DNA from: Bacteroidota bacterium
Lineage (GTDB): Bacteria > Bacteroidota > Bacteroidia > SXHM01
Direction: 5' to 3'
Assembly (NCBI GenBank): GCA_005773695.1
Contig: SXHM01000156.1
Location: forward strand, 1-5,946
Length of the DNA stretch: 5,946 nt
The notes under the pieces are model-generated. The model made no database searches. It was not told the DNA's origin and saw only the letters and a list, made by a program, of their open reading frames with translations. Both the position numbers and the translations under genes were made by a program. This document shows, in pieces, positions 1 through 5,946 of the stretch; the stretch's first letter is position 1; every line of letters starts with the position of its first letter.

Positions 1-32
1 AGTATTTGAGTTTTTTAATAGGCTTTAATTCC

Positions 33-40
33 TATTTTTG
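33..40 (+). promoter_or_regulatory. Possible Bacteroidota -7 promoter box before the hydrolase gene
   Basis: The bases TATTTTTG match the Bacteroidota primary-sigma -7 consensus TAnnTTTG exactly and lie about 24 bases before the ATG at 64. A TTTG at 5-8 could be the -33 element, but the gap of 24 bases to the -7 box is slightly longer than usual. The box overlaps the right arm of a small inverted repeat (17-36). T-rich DNA produces this motif by chance fairly often, so the call is tentative. Confidence 0.35.
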
Positions 41-63
41 CCGACATTGATTTTTAAGCGCTG

Positions 64-825
64 ATGGATTACGAGATAAAAAAAGAAGAAAATTTTCAGT
101 ACGTTGAATGTGGTGAAGGGCCTGTAATTTTAGTTTTACACGGCCTTTTTGGTGCGTTAAGTAATTTCAAAGATGTACTTGATCATTTTTCGGGAAAATA
201 TACAGTCGTAATTCCCATTATGCCTATTTATGATTTGCCGGTTCAGGAAACTAATGTTCAGGCGCTTGCTGATTTTATAAGAGATTTTATTGATTATAAA
301 GGCTATAAAAGTGTTACGCTGTTAGGTAATTCTTTGGGAGGACATGTTTCGTTAGTTTATATGCAGCATTATCCTCAAAAGGTGCATTCTGTTATTCTGA
401 CTGGAAGTTCAGGTCTGTATGAAAATGCTTTTGGAGGGACTTTCCCCCGTAGAGGAGATTATGACTTCATTAAACAAAAAGTTGAATTGACTTTTTATGA
501 TCCTGCCACTGCTACAAAAGAATTAGTGGATGAAGTGTTTACTATAATTAAGGATAAGGAAAAAGTAATTCGCACGTTAGCGCTTGCTAAATCTGCAATC
601 CGTCATAACATGGCTGACCAGTTGAAGGATTTCAATGTTCCATTTTGCCTTATCTGGGGGCGAAATGATATTATTACTCCGCCTGATGTGGCTGATGAAT
701 TTCACAAACTACTTCCCCAATCAGATTTATTCTGGATTGATAAATGCGGCCATGCTGCCATGATGGAGCGTCCTGCAGAATTTAATGAGATACTTGATAA
801 ATGGCTGAATAAGTTATTTTCTTAA
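64..825 (+). CDS. Alpha/beta hydrolase fold protein
   Basis: This is a 253-residue cytoplasmic alpha/beta hydrolase with no signal peptide or membrane segment. The full catalytic set is visible: the oxyanion-hole stretch HGLFG at 26-30, the nucleophile elbow GNSLGG at 88-93 with Ser90, the acid in GRNDIITP (Asp202) and the catalytic histidine in CGHA (His230). Residues of about 120-185 form the variable cap that sets substrate choice. The substrate cannot be read from sequence; a small ester or a C-C bond substrate of the MhpC/BioH-like type would fit the fold. The start is well fixed, because an in-frame TAA at 55-57 precedes the ATG with no other ATG between. The gene lies 45 bases before engB on the same strand and is probably co-transcribed with it. 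From memory, this pairing recurs in Bacteroidota, which suggests a conserved housekeeping role. Confidence 0.9.
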   Translation: MDYEIKKEENFQYVECGEGPVILVLHGLFGALSNFKDVLDHFSGKYTVVIPIMPIYDLPVQETNVQALADFIRDFIDYKGYKSVTLLGNSLGGHVSLVYMQHYPQKVHSVILTGSSGLYENAFGGTFPRRGDYDFIKQKVELTFYDPATATKELVDEVFTIIKDKEKVIRTLALAKSAIRHNMADQLKDFNVPFCLIWGRNDIITPPDVADEFHKLLPQSDLFWIDKCGHAAMMERPAEFNEILDKWLNKLFS

Positions 826-870
826 TTCAACGACTTTTAGATTACAATTCATAAGAGTTAAGTAAAAATT

Positions 871-1476
871 ATGCTGATAAAAAGTGCGCGTTTTGCTGTC
901 AGCAGTCCTGAAGTAAAAAATTGTCCCAAACCAGTATTTCCTGAATATGCATTTATCGGGCGAAGTAATGTTGGAAAATCATCGCTGATTAATATGCTGG
1001 TTCAGCAAAAGGGCATGGCAAAGACTTCTTCCACACCTGGTAAAACGCAACTAATTAATCATTTTATGGTTAATGATAACTGGTATCTGGTGGATTTGCC
1101 GGGTTATGGTTATGCACGAACAAGCAAAGCAAAATCAGAAGGTTTCGGACAGATGATAGCTGATTATATTTCGCAACGGGAAAATCTGCTTAATGTTTTT
1201 GTACTGATTGATTCGCGTTTGCCCATGCAAAAAGCTGACGAAAGCTTTTTTATGTGGCTTGGTGAAAACCAAGTTCCGTTTTCAATTGTTTTTACAAAAG
1301 CTGATAAATCAGGGAGTTCAACACTTAATTCAAATCTTGCTAATTACAGAAAAAAATTACTGGATTATTGGGAAGAGCTTCCTCCGATTTTTATTACATC
1401 GGTAATTAATCAAATAGGACGTGAACCATTGCTGGATAATATTGAAGAGTTGAATAAGGGGTTTAAAGCATATTAA
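871..1476 (+). CDS. engB: Ribosome biogenesis GTP-binding protein EngB (YihA/YsxC)
   Basis: This 201-residue protein is a TRAFAC-class GTPase needed for assembly of the large ribosomal subunit, acting in the cytoplasm. All G motifs are in order: the P-loop GRSNVGKSS at 30-38, the G2/switch I stretch TSSTPGKTQ at 52-60, G3 DLPGYGYA at 75-82, G4 TKAD at 142-145 and a G5-like ITSV at 175-178. The tyrosine-rich DLPGYGYA and the STPGKTQ motif are diagnostic for EngB, and about 200 residues is the normal length. An in-frame TAA at 859-861 lies upstream with no other ATG between, so the start at 871 is secure. The leader before it is A-rich with no strong Shine-Dalgarno, as is common in Bacteroidota. 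The gene follows the alpha/beta hydrolase and ends three bases before the convergent hppD. Confidence 0.97.
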   Translation: MLIKSARFAVSSPEVKNCPKPVFPEYAFIGRSNVGKSSLINMLVQQKGMAKTSSTPGKTQLINHFMVNDNWYLVDLPGYGYARTSKAKSEGFGQMIADYISQRENLLNVFVLIDSRLPMQKADESFFMWLGENQVPFSIVFTKADKSGSSTLNSNLANYRKKLLDYWEELPPIFITSVINQIGREPLLDNIEELNKGFKAY

Positions 1477-1479
1477 TTT

Positions 1480-2640
1480 TTACAGCGTTCCTCTTTTTTC
1501 CTGTTCTCTTTCAATAGATTCAAAAAGCGCTTTAAAATTTCCTGCACCGAAGCCTCTTGCTCCCATGCGCTGAATAATTTCAAAAAACAAAGTCGGACGG
1601 TCTTCAACAGGCTTCGTGAAAATCTGTAACAGGTAGCCTTCTTCATCTGCATCTATCAGAATTCCTAGTTTTTCCAATACTGAAATATCTTCGTGCATCA
1701 TTTTCATGTGCTCACCCAAACGTGCAGGAATTTCTTCATAATAGGCGTGGGGAGGAGCAGATAAGAATTCAACACCTCGCTCTCTCAATGCAGTGACTGT
1801 TGTAATAATATCATCGGTTGCAACTGCAATATGCTGACATCCGGAACCTTCATAAAAATCAAGATATTCCTCAATTTGTGATTTCTTTTTTCCTTCAGCA
1901 GGTTCATTTATAGGGAATTTTATTCTACCGTTTCCGTTGCTCATTACTTTACTCATCAGGGCAGAATATTCTGTGTGAATCTGTTTATCGTCAAACGAAA
2001 GAAAATTTACAAAGCCCATTACATCTTCATACCATTTCACTGTATTGTTCATTTCGCCCCAACCAACATTTCCTACCATATGGTCAATAAATTTAAGTCC
2101 AGTTGGTGTCGGATTGTAATCCGATTTCCATGGTTTGTAGCCCGGAAGAAAAGTTCCATTATAGTTTTTGCGTTCAACAAAAATGTGAACAGTTTCACCG
2201 TAGGTGTAAATTCCGCTGCGCACTACTTCTCCTTTTTCATCTTTTTCAACCGTTGGTTGCATAAAAGGTTTTGCACCACGTTTGGTGGTTTCTTCAAATG
2301 CTTTTGTTGCATCTTCAACCCACAGTGCAATTACTTTCACTCCATCACCATGTTTGCGTAGATGTTCATTTATGGGTGAGTTGCTATTTAATGGAGTTGT
2401 AAGTACCAAACGGATTTTATCTTGTGAAAGTACATAAGATGCTTTGTCGCGAACACCCGTTTCCAGTCCGGCATAAGCTAATGACTGAAAGCCAAAAGCA
2501 GTTTTGTAAAAATGTGCGCTTTGCTTGGCATTACCCACATAAAATTCTACATAATCCGTTCCCAGCAAGGGCAAAAAATCCTGTGCGCCTTCAAAAATTT
2601 TTTCTAATCCGTATTCTACGTTTTTAATTGTTGTTGCCAT
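1480..2640 (-). CDS. hppD: 4-hydroxyphenylpyruvate dioxygenase
   Basis: This 386-residue non-haem Fe(II) enzyme converts 4-hydroxyphenylpyruvate to homogentisate, with O2 and loss of CO2, in tyrosine breakdown. Two vicinal-oxygen-chelate domains are visible: an N-terminal one at about 24-160 and the catalytic one at about 182-360. The iron ligands are His187 (FIDHMVGNV), His270 (GCQHIAVATDDI) and Glu354 (LFFEIIQR). The C-terminal signature GFGAGNFKALFESIEREQEKRGTL at 363-386 is the hallmark of true HppD and forms the helix that closes the active site. This argues against the related hydroxymandelate synthase, and the adjacent homogentisate dioxygenase supports the choice. Length is in the usual range. 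The gene starts 23 bases after the end of hmgA and is probably translated from the same message. Its end lies three bases from the end of engB on the other strand. Confidence 0.97.
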   Translation of the reverse strand: MATTIKNVEYGLEKIFEGAQDFLPLLGTDYVEFYVGNAKQSAHFYKTAFGFQSLAYAGLETGVRDKASYVLSQDKIRLVLTTPLNSNSPINEHLRKHGDGVKVIALWVEDATKAFEETTKRGAKPFMQPTVEKDEKGEVVRSGIYTYGETVHIFVERKNYNGTFLPGYKPWKSDYNPTPTGLKFIDHMVGNVGWGEMNNTVKWYEDVMGFVNFLSFDDKQIHTEYSALMSKVMSNGNGRIKFPINEPAEGKKKSQIEEYLDFYEGSGCQHIAVATDDIITTVTALRERGVEFLSAPPHAYYEEIPARLGEHMKMMHEDISVLEKLGILIDADEEGYLLQIFTKPVEDRPTLFFEIIQRMGARGFGAGNFKALFESIEREQEKRGTL

Positions 2641-2663
2641 GACTTTTTTCTTTAAGAGTCGAA

Positions 2664-3821
2664 TTACTCAACCCATGTTTTGTAATAAACTTTATCATCA
2701 ATTTTCAGAGCATCTTCTGTTACCATCAGCGGACGGAATGTATCTACCATCACAGCCAATTCTTGTGTTTCTTTTTTGCCGATGCTGCGCTCCATTGCTC
2801 CAGGTGCCGGCCCATGCGGAATCCCTTTCGGGTGCAAAGTAATATGGCCTTGTTTGATGTTATTTCTGCTCATAAAATCACCATCAACATAATAAAGTAC
2901 TTCATCACTGTCAATGTTGCTGTGGTTGTATGGAGCAGGAATTGCTTTTGGGTGATAATCATACAATCTTGGACAGAACGAACAGATCACAAAAGTATTT
3001 GTCTCAAACGTTTGGTGAATTGGCGGAGGCAAATGAACGCGACCAGTTATTGGCTCAAAATTATGAATGGAGAAACCATAAGGATAATTATAACCGTCCC
3101 AACCTACCACATCAAATGGATGTGTAGCATAAACCACTTCGTGAATCATTCCATCTTTTTTTACCTTCATGAGAAAGTTGCCTTTCTTATCATTAGTCTC
3201 CAGATTTTTTGGAAGTTTTAAATCCCTTTCACAGAAGGGTGAATGTTCAAGCAATTGTCCGAAATGATTGCGGTAACGTTTTGGAGTATAAATCGGTGAA
3301 AATGATTCTAAAAACAACATCCTGTTATCTTTTGTGTCAAATTCAATCTGATAAATCATTCCGCGCGGAATGATGAGGTAATCACCATATTCAAAAGGAA
3401 TATTTCCTAACATGGTTCTTAGTTTTCCTTTTCCTTTATGGATGAAAAGCATTTCATCGGCATCGGCATTTTTGTAGAAATAATTGGTCACTGATTTTGT
3501 TGGTGATGCCAGCCCCAGCAATACATCATTATTAACCAACATATATTTTCTGCTTTCCAAAAAGTCGGCTGTAGGCTTAACGCTAAAGCCACTCAGCAGC
3601 ATCGGACGAATGTTTTTCTCCACTGCAATTTTTGGTGCAATGCTATAAGATTTTACGATCTCCTTTATCTGCGTTGGTCGGTGAACATGGTATAATAAAG
3701 AAGACATTCCAGCAAAACCTTCCGTTCCGAAAAGTTGTTCGTAATAATACTTACCGTCTTTGTTTTTGAAAACGGTGTGGCGCTTCTGTGGTATTTTTCC
3801 GAGCTTGTGATAAATAGGCAT
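2664..3821 (-). CDS. hmgA: Homogentisate 1,2-dioxygenase, short divergent form
   Basis: This 385-residue protein is a cupin-fold Fe(II) dioxygenase that opens homogentisate to maleylacetoacetate, the step after HppD. Shared features with the family include GTEGFAGMSSLLYH near residues 32-45, IPRGM at 151-155, VGWDGYNYPY at 239-248 and the C-terminal metal site. Likely iron ligands are His300 (APYNHSN), Glu307 (SDEVLYY) and His336 (GIPHGP). The protein is about 50 residues shorter than the human-type enzyme (about 445 residues) and clearly divergent, but this short form appears to be normal for Bacteroidota. The start is fixed by an in-frame stop at 3846-3848 with no other ATG between. The gene leads a two-gene unit with hppD. 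A 23-bp palindrome 12-34 bases before the start codon is a candidate operator. Neighbouring hppD makes the assignment stronger than the sequence alone would. Confidence 0.92.
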   Translation of the reverse strand: MPIYHKLGKIPQKRHTVFKNKDGKYYYEQLFGTEGFAGMSSLLYHVHRPTQIKEIVKSYSIAPKIAVEKNIRPMLLSGFSVKPTADFLESRKYMLVNNDVLLGLASPTKSVTNYFYKNADADEMLFIHKGKGKLRTMLGNIPFEYGDYLIIPRGMIYQIEFDTKDNRMLFLESFSPIYTPKRYRNHFGQLLEHSPFCERDLKLPKNLETNDKKGNFLMKVKKDGMIHEVVYATHPFDVVGWDGYNYPYGFSIHNFEPITGRVHLPPPIHQTFETNTFVICSFCPRLYDYHPKAIPAPYNHSNIDSDEVLYYVDGDFMSRNNIKQGHITLHPKGIPHGPAPGAMERSIGKKETQELAVMVDTFRPLMVTEDALKIDDKVYYKTWVE

Positions 3822-3833
3822 GTTTTCTGTTTT

Positions 3834-3856
3834 GGTTTGGCTAAATTAGACAAACC
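3834..3856 (-). promoter_or_regulatory. Candidate operator: 23-bp interrupted palindrome before hmgA
   Basis: On the + strand the left arm GGTTTGGCTAA (3834-3844) and the right arm TTAGACAAACC (3846-3856) are inverted repeats around a single central A at 3845, with 10 of 11 positions paired; only 3840/3850 do not match. The site lies 12-34 bases upstream of the hmgA start codon. It overlaps AAGGTTTG on the minus strand (3851-3858), which is one base off the Bacteroidota -7 box TAnnTTTG. A dimeric repressor or activator of tyrosine catabolism would fit this position. A 5'-leader hairpin is the alternative. No T-run follows on either strand, so it is not a terminator. The regulator is not in the window. 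Confidence 0.5.
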
Positions 3857-3901
3857 TTATATCACAAAAAAATGAGGTGCGTCATGTTTTCTTATAATAG
3901 G

Positions 3902-3909
3902 TAAATTCG
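3902..3909 (+). promoter_or_regulatory. Weak -7-like box before the M28 peptidase gene
   Basis: TAAATTCG matches TAnnTTTG at all but one fixed position and lies 10 bases before the ATG at 3920, implying a very short leader. A TATAAT at 3893-3898 is an alternative -10-like element. No convincing upstream element accompanies either, so the promoter of this unit is not firmly located, although it should lie within 3822-3919. Confidence 0.2.
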
Positions 3910-3919
3910 TCCGCAAATT

Positions 3920-5185
3920 ATGAAGTCAGTTAAGCAATTATTTTTTTTCTTTTTTATGTTTAATACTGCAGTTGCACAGGATATTGATTATGCACGTAAG
4001 ACGATAGAAGATTTGTGTGCTCCTGAAATGTATGGGCGAGGTTATGTAAACGGTGGCGATGAAGCAGCCGCGCATTATTTGCGCGATCAGTTGGAAAAAA
4101 TGGGGGTAACAGCCTTTGATTTCAACTATTATCAGGATTTTAAAATGAGTGTAAATACTTTTCCCACGGCAATGGAAGTTGCAGTTGACGGAAAGAATTT
4201 ACAACCGGGAATTAATTTTATTGTTTCGCCTGATGCGCCTTCTGTGATGGGAGAATATGATATTCTTTATCTCAATAAATCAGTGATTGGAAATCCCAAT
4301 AAAATGGATGAGTTTGAAAAAACGGATAAAACAGGAAAAGCAGTTGTTCTTGATTCTGCCGGTTTTAACAATGTACAGAAAGAATACTATAGTTCTGCCA
4401 AGAAAAATAGTTTCGGAGCTAACCTAATAATTGAGGTTCTTTCTGAAAAGCTTACCTGGGGTGTTTCGCAAGAAGTTTCATCTTATACAACACTTCAAAT
4501 TATGAAAGAATCTTTTCCGGAAAATGCAAAAAATATAAAACTGAATATCGCCAATAAATTTTTGCCGAAATACGGTTCGCAAAATATTCTTGGTTTTATT
4601 GAAGGCAAAACCAAACCCGACAGCAGCATTGTCTTTTCAGCGCATTACGATCATTTAGGAATGATGGGCAACCAAACACTTTTCCCCGGAGCTAATGACA
4701 ATGCAAGTGGAACAGCAATTTTGTTAAACCTTGCGCAGTATTACTCTAAACCTGAGAATAAACCAGATTACACAATGGTTTTTATCTTTTTCGGAGCTGA
4801 AGAAGCAGGATTGGTTGGTTCAAAATTTTACACGGAAAATCCTGTATTCCCATTGGAAGAGATAAAATTTCTCATCAACATTGATTTAGCAGGAACGGGT
4901 GATGAGGGTATTACAGTTGTAAACGGAAGTGTATTCGAAAATGAGTTTAACAATTTGAAAGAATTGAATGATGCTAATAAATATTTAACGCAGGTAAAAG
5001 TGCGTGGAAAGGCAGCCAACAGTGACCATTATTATTTTACAGAAAAAGGTGTACCGGCATTTTTTATTTATACAATGGGTGGAATTAAAGCGTATCACGA
5101 TGTGTATGATAAGCCCGAAACACTTCCGCTCACTGAGTTTCAGGACTTATTTCGTTTGCTTACAGATTTTGTAAAAACATTCTGA
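3920..5185 (+). CDS. Secreted M28-family zinc metallopeptidase
   Basis: This 421-residue protein is a probable exported aminopeptidase of the M28 family. Residues 1-19 form a short signal peptide: lysines at 2 and 5, a phenylalanine-rich core at 8-14, and AVA before Gln20 as the likely cleavage site. There is no lipobox cysteine. The co-catalytic two-zinc site is complete in the C-terminal half: His242 (HYDH), Asp260 (GANDNASG), catalytic Glu294 and ligand Glu295 (GAEEAGLVGS), Asp322 (NIDLAG) and His393 (YHDVYDKPETLP). Residues of about 80-215 are a less conserved insert of the kind found in many M28 enzymes and may be a PA-like domain. No type IX secretion C-terminal domain is seen, so a periplasmic location is likely. 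The exact substrate is unknown. The ATG is the only possible start after an in-frame TAA at 3902-3904. The stop overlaps the rsmI start (TGATG). Confidence 0.93.
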   Translation: MKSVKQLFFFFFMFNTAVAQDIDYARKTIEDLCAPEMYGRGYVNGGDEAAAHYLRDQLEKMGVTAFDFNYYQDFKMSVNTFPTAMEVAVDGKNLQPGINFIVSPDAPSVMGEYDILYLNKSVIGNPNKMDEFEKTDKTGKAVVLDSAGFNNVQKEYYSSAKKNSFGANLIIEVLSEKLTWGVSQEVSSYTTLQIMKESFPENAKNIKLNIANKFLPKYGSQNILGFIEGKTKPDSSIVFSAHYDHLGMMGNQTLFPGANDNASGTAILLNLAQYYSKPENKPDYTMVFIFFGAEEAGLVGSKFYTENPVFPLEEIKFLINIDLAGTGDEGITVVNGSVFENEFNNLKELNDANKYLTQVKVRGKAANSDHYYFTEKGVPAFFIYTMGGIKAYHDVYDKPETLPLTEFQDLFRLLTDFVKTF

Positions 5186-5859
5186 TGTCAAAACTCTATC
5201 TCGTTCCAACACCTATCGGAAACCTTGAAGATATTACACTTCGGGCTTTGCGTATTTTAAAAGAGGTGAATATTATTCTTGCTGAAGATACGCGCACTTC
5301 AGGAAATCTATTAAAGCATTTTGGGATAGAGAAAAAGATACAGGCACATCATCAGCATAACGAGCATTTAACAGTTCAGCATATTGTATCTCGCATTGCT
5401 AATGGTGAAAACATAGCACTGGTAACGGATGCCGGAACTCCCGGAATTTCCGATCCCGGATTTTTGTTGGTCCGCGAATGTGTAAAAGCAGGAGTGGAGA
5501 TTGAATGTTTGCCCGGACCAACTGCTTTTGTTCCTGCACTTGTTAACTCAGGGTTGCCATGCGATCGTTTTTATTTTGAAGGTTTTTTGCCACAAAAAAA
5601 AGGAAGACAAACCCGCTTGCAATTTCTTGCAACACTGGATTGCACGATTGTTTTGTATGAATCGCCCCATCGCCTGATAAAAGCATTGGAACAGTTGAAA
5701 GATGTTTTTGGTGCAGAACGCAAAGCCTCTGTATCACGCGAACTTACCAAGATGTTTGAAGAAACGCAAAGAGGAACCTTGGACGACCTTCTGAAATATT
5801 ATGAAAGCAAAACGGTGAAGGGTGAGATTGTGATTGTAGTTGCTGGTGCCGATTCTTAG
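5185..5859 (+). CDS. rsmI: 16S rRNA (cytidine(1402)-2'-O)-methyltransferase RsmI
   Basis: This 224-residue protein belongs to the tetrapyrrole-methylase (SPOUT-unrelated, class III) fold and uses S-adenosylmethionine to methylate the 2'-OH of C1402 in the 16S rRNA decoding centre. Signature motifs are LYLVPTPIGNLEDITLRAL at 4-22, LAEDTRTSGNLLKHF at 32-46, LVTDAGTPGISDPG at 79-92, LPGPTAFVPALVNSGLP at 109-125 and YESPHRL at 158-164. It stops at about the end of the methylase fold and lacks the extra C-terminal region of the 286-residue E. coli RsmI, as is usual for Bacteroidota. The start codon shares its A with the stop of the peptidase gene (TGATG at 5183-5187), so translation is probably coupled. 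The gene ends in a four-base overlap with the stop of a convergent gene. Confidence 0.96.
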   Translation: MSKLYLVPTPIGNLEDITLRALRILKEVNIILAEDTRTSGNLLKHFGIEKKIQAHHQHNEHLTVQHIVSRIANGENIALVTDAGTPGISDPGFLLVRECVKAGVEIECLPGPTAFVPALVNSGLPCDRFYFEGFLPQKKGRQTRLQFLATLDCTIVLYESPHRLIKALEQLKDVFGAERKASVSRELTKMFEETQRGTLDDLLKYYESKTVKGEIVIVVAGADS

Positions 5860-5946
5860 CTCAACGCTTCAAATCTGTAACCTCTTTCAGAAAAATATTC
5901 CAACACCTTCGGCAGCGCATAACTCATATTCTTAAATGCTTTTTTG
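5856..5946 (-). CDS. C-terminal end of a gene, probably polysaccharide deacetylase (partial)
   Basis: An open frame runs in from the right edge on the minus strand and ends at a TAA (5858-5856). Its last 29 codons read KKAFKNMSYA then LPKVLEYFSERGYRFEALS. The pattern ALPKVLEYFxxxGYxFxxL is typical of the extreme C-terminus of NodB-type polysaccharide deacetylases, where it forms the last helix and strand of the barrel. The catalytic part lies outside the window, so the family call rests on this tail alone and could be wrong. That it is coding at all is supported by the clean frame, the plausible composition and the tight convergent stop overlap with rsmI. Confidence 0.55.
   Translation of the reverse strand, partial: KKAFKNMSYALPKVLEYFSERGYRFEALS

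Noticed and set aside
1..28. A possible C-terminal tail of an upstream gene in frame 2 (VFEFFNRL then TAA)
   Set aside because: Eight residues with no recognisable pattern are not enough to claim a gene.
1208..1405. A 65-codon frame inside engB
   Set aside because: It overlaps the G4/G5 part of engB in another frame, with no domain and no leader of its own.
1975..2361. A 128-codon open frame on the + strand opposite hppD
   Set aside because: It is antisense to the hppD iron-site region. The Phe/Cys/His-rich product is low in complexity and matches no family I know.
2641..2660. A possible hairpin between hmgA and hppD (GACT...AGTC arms)
   Set aside because: The four outer pairs are followed by a mismatch and only two A-T pairs, with no T-run. 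It is too weak for a terminator and the two genes look like one operon.
2763..3221. A 152-codon open frame on the + strand opposite hmgA
   Set aside because: It lies wholly antisense to a well-supported enzyme gene. Its product has no recognisable motif and an odd Ile/Cys/Trp-rich composition typical of antisense translation.
4513..4524. A 12-bp palindrome TTTTCCGGAAAA in the peptidase gene
   Set aside because: Perfect 12-mers of this kind are expected about once or twice in a window this long by chance.

Overview
The window looks like the chromosome of an AT-rich member of the Bacteroidota. The evidence is indirect: low GC throughout, A-rich leaders without clear Shine-Dalgarno sequences, a TAnnTTTG-type promoter box, a short RsmI of 224 residues without the extra C-terminal domain of the E. 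coli protein, and an alpha/beta hydrolase gene directly before engB. Gene density is very high, no stretch over 300 bases lacks a gene, and I see no mobile element, CRISPR array, tRNA or rRNA.

Layout. At 64-1476 (+) lie an alpha/beta hydrolase and the ribosome-assembly GTPase EngB. At 1480-3821 (-) lies a two-gene tyrosine-degradation unit: homogentisate 1,2-dioxygenase (hmgA) is transcribed first, then 4-hydroxyphenylpyruvate dioxygenase (hppD), which ends three bases from the end of engB. A 98-base divergent region (3822-3919) carries a 23-bp interrupted palindrome just upstream of hmgA, the best regulatory candidate here. At 3920-5859 (+) lie a secreted M28-type zinc aminopeptidase and rsmI, joined by a TGATG stop/start overlap. 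At the right edge, 5856-5946 (-), is the C-terminal end of another gene, probably a polysaccharide deacetylase, whose stop codon overlaps that of rsmI.

How the genes work together. HppD turns 4-hydroxyphenylpyruvate (from tyrosine transamination) into homogentisate, and HmgA opens the homogentisate ring to maleylacetoacetate. The later steps (maleylacetoacetate isomerase, fumarylacetoacetase) are not in the window. EngB and RsmI both serve the ribosome (large-subunit assembly and 16S rRNA methylation) but sit in separate units. The genes are ordinary chromosomal ones and I found no convincing new multi-gene system. The items most worth checking are the hmgA operator-like palindrome, a perfect 20-bp palindrome inside hmgA, and the spacing of metal ligands in this short form of HmgA.
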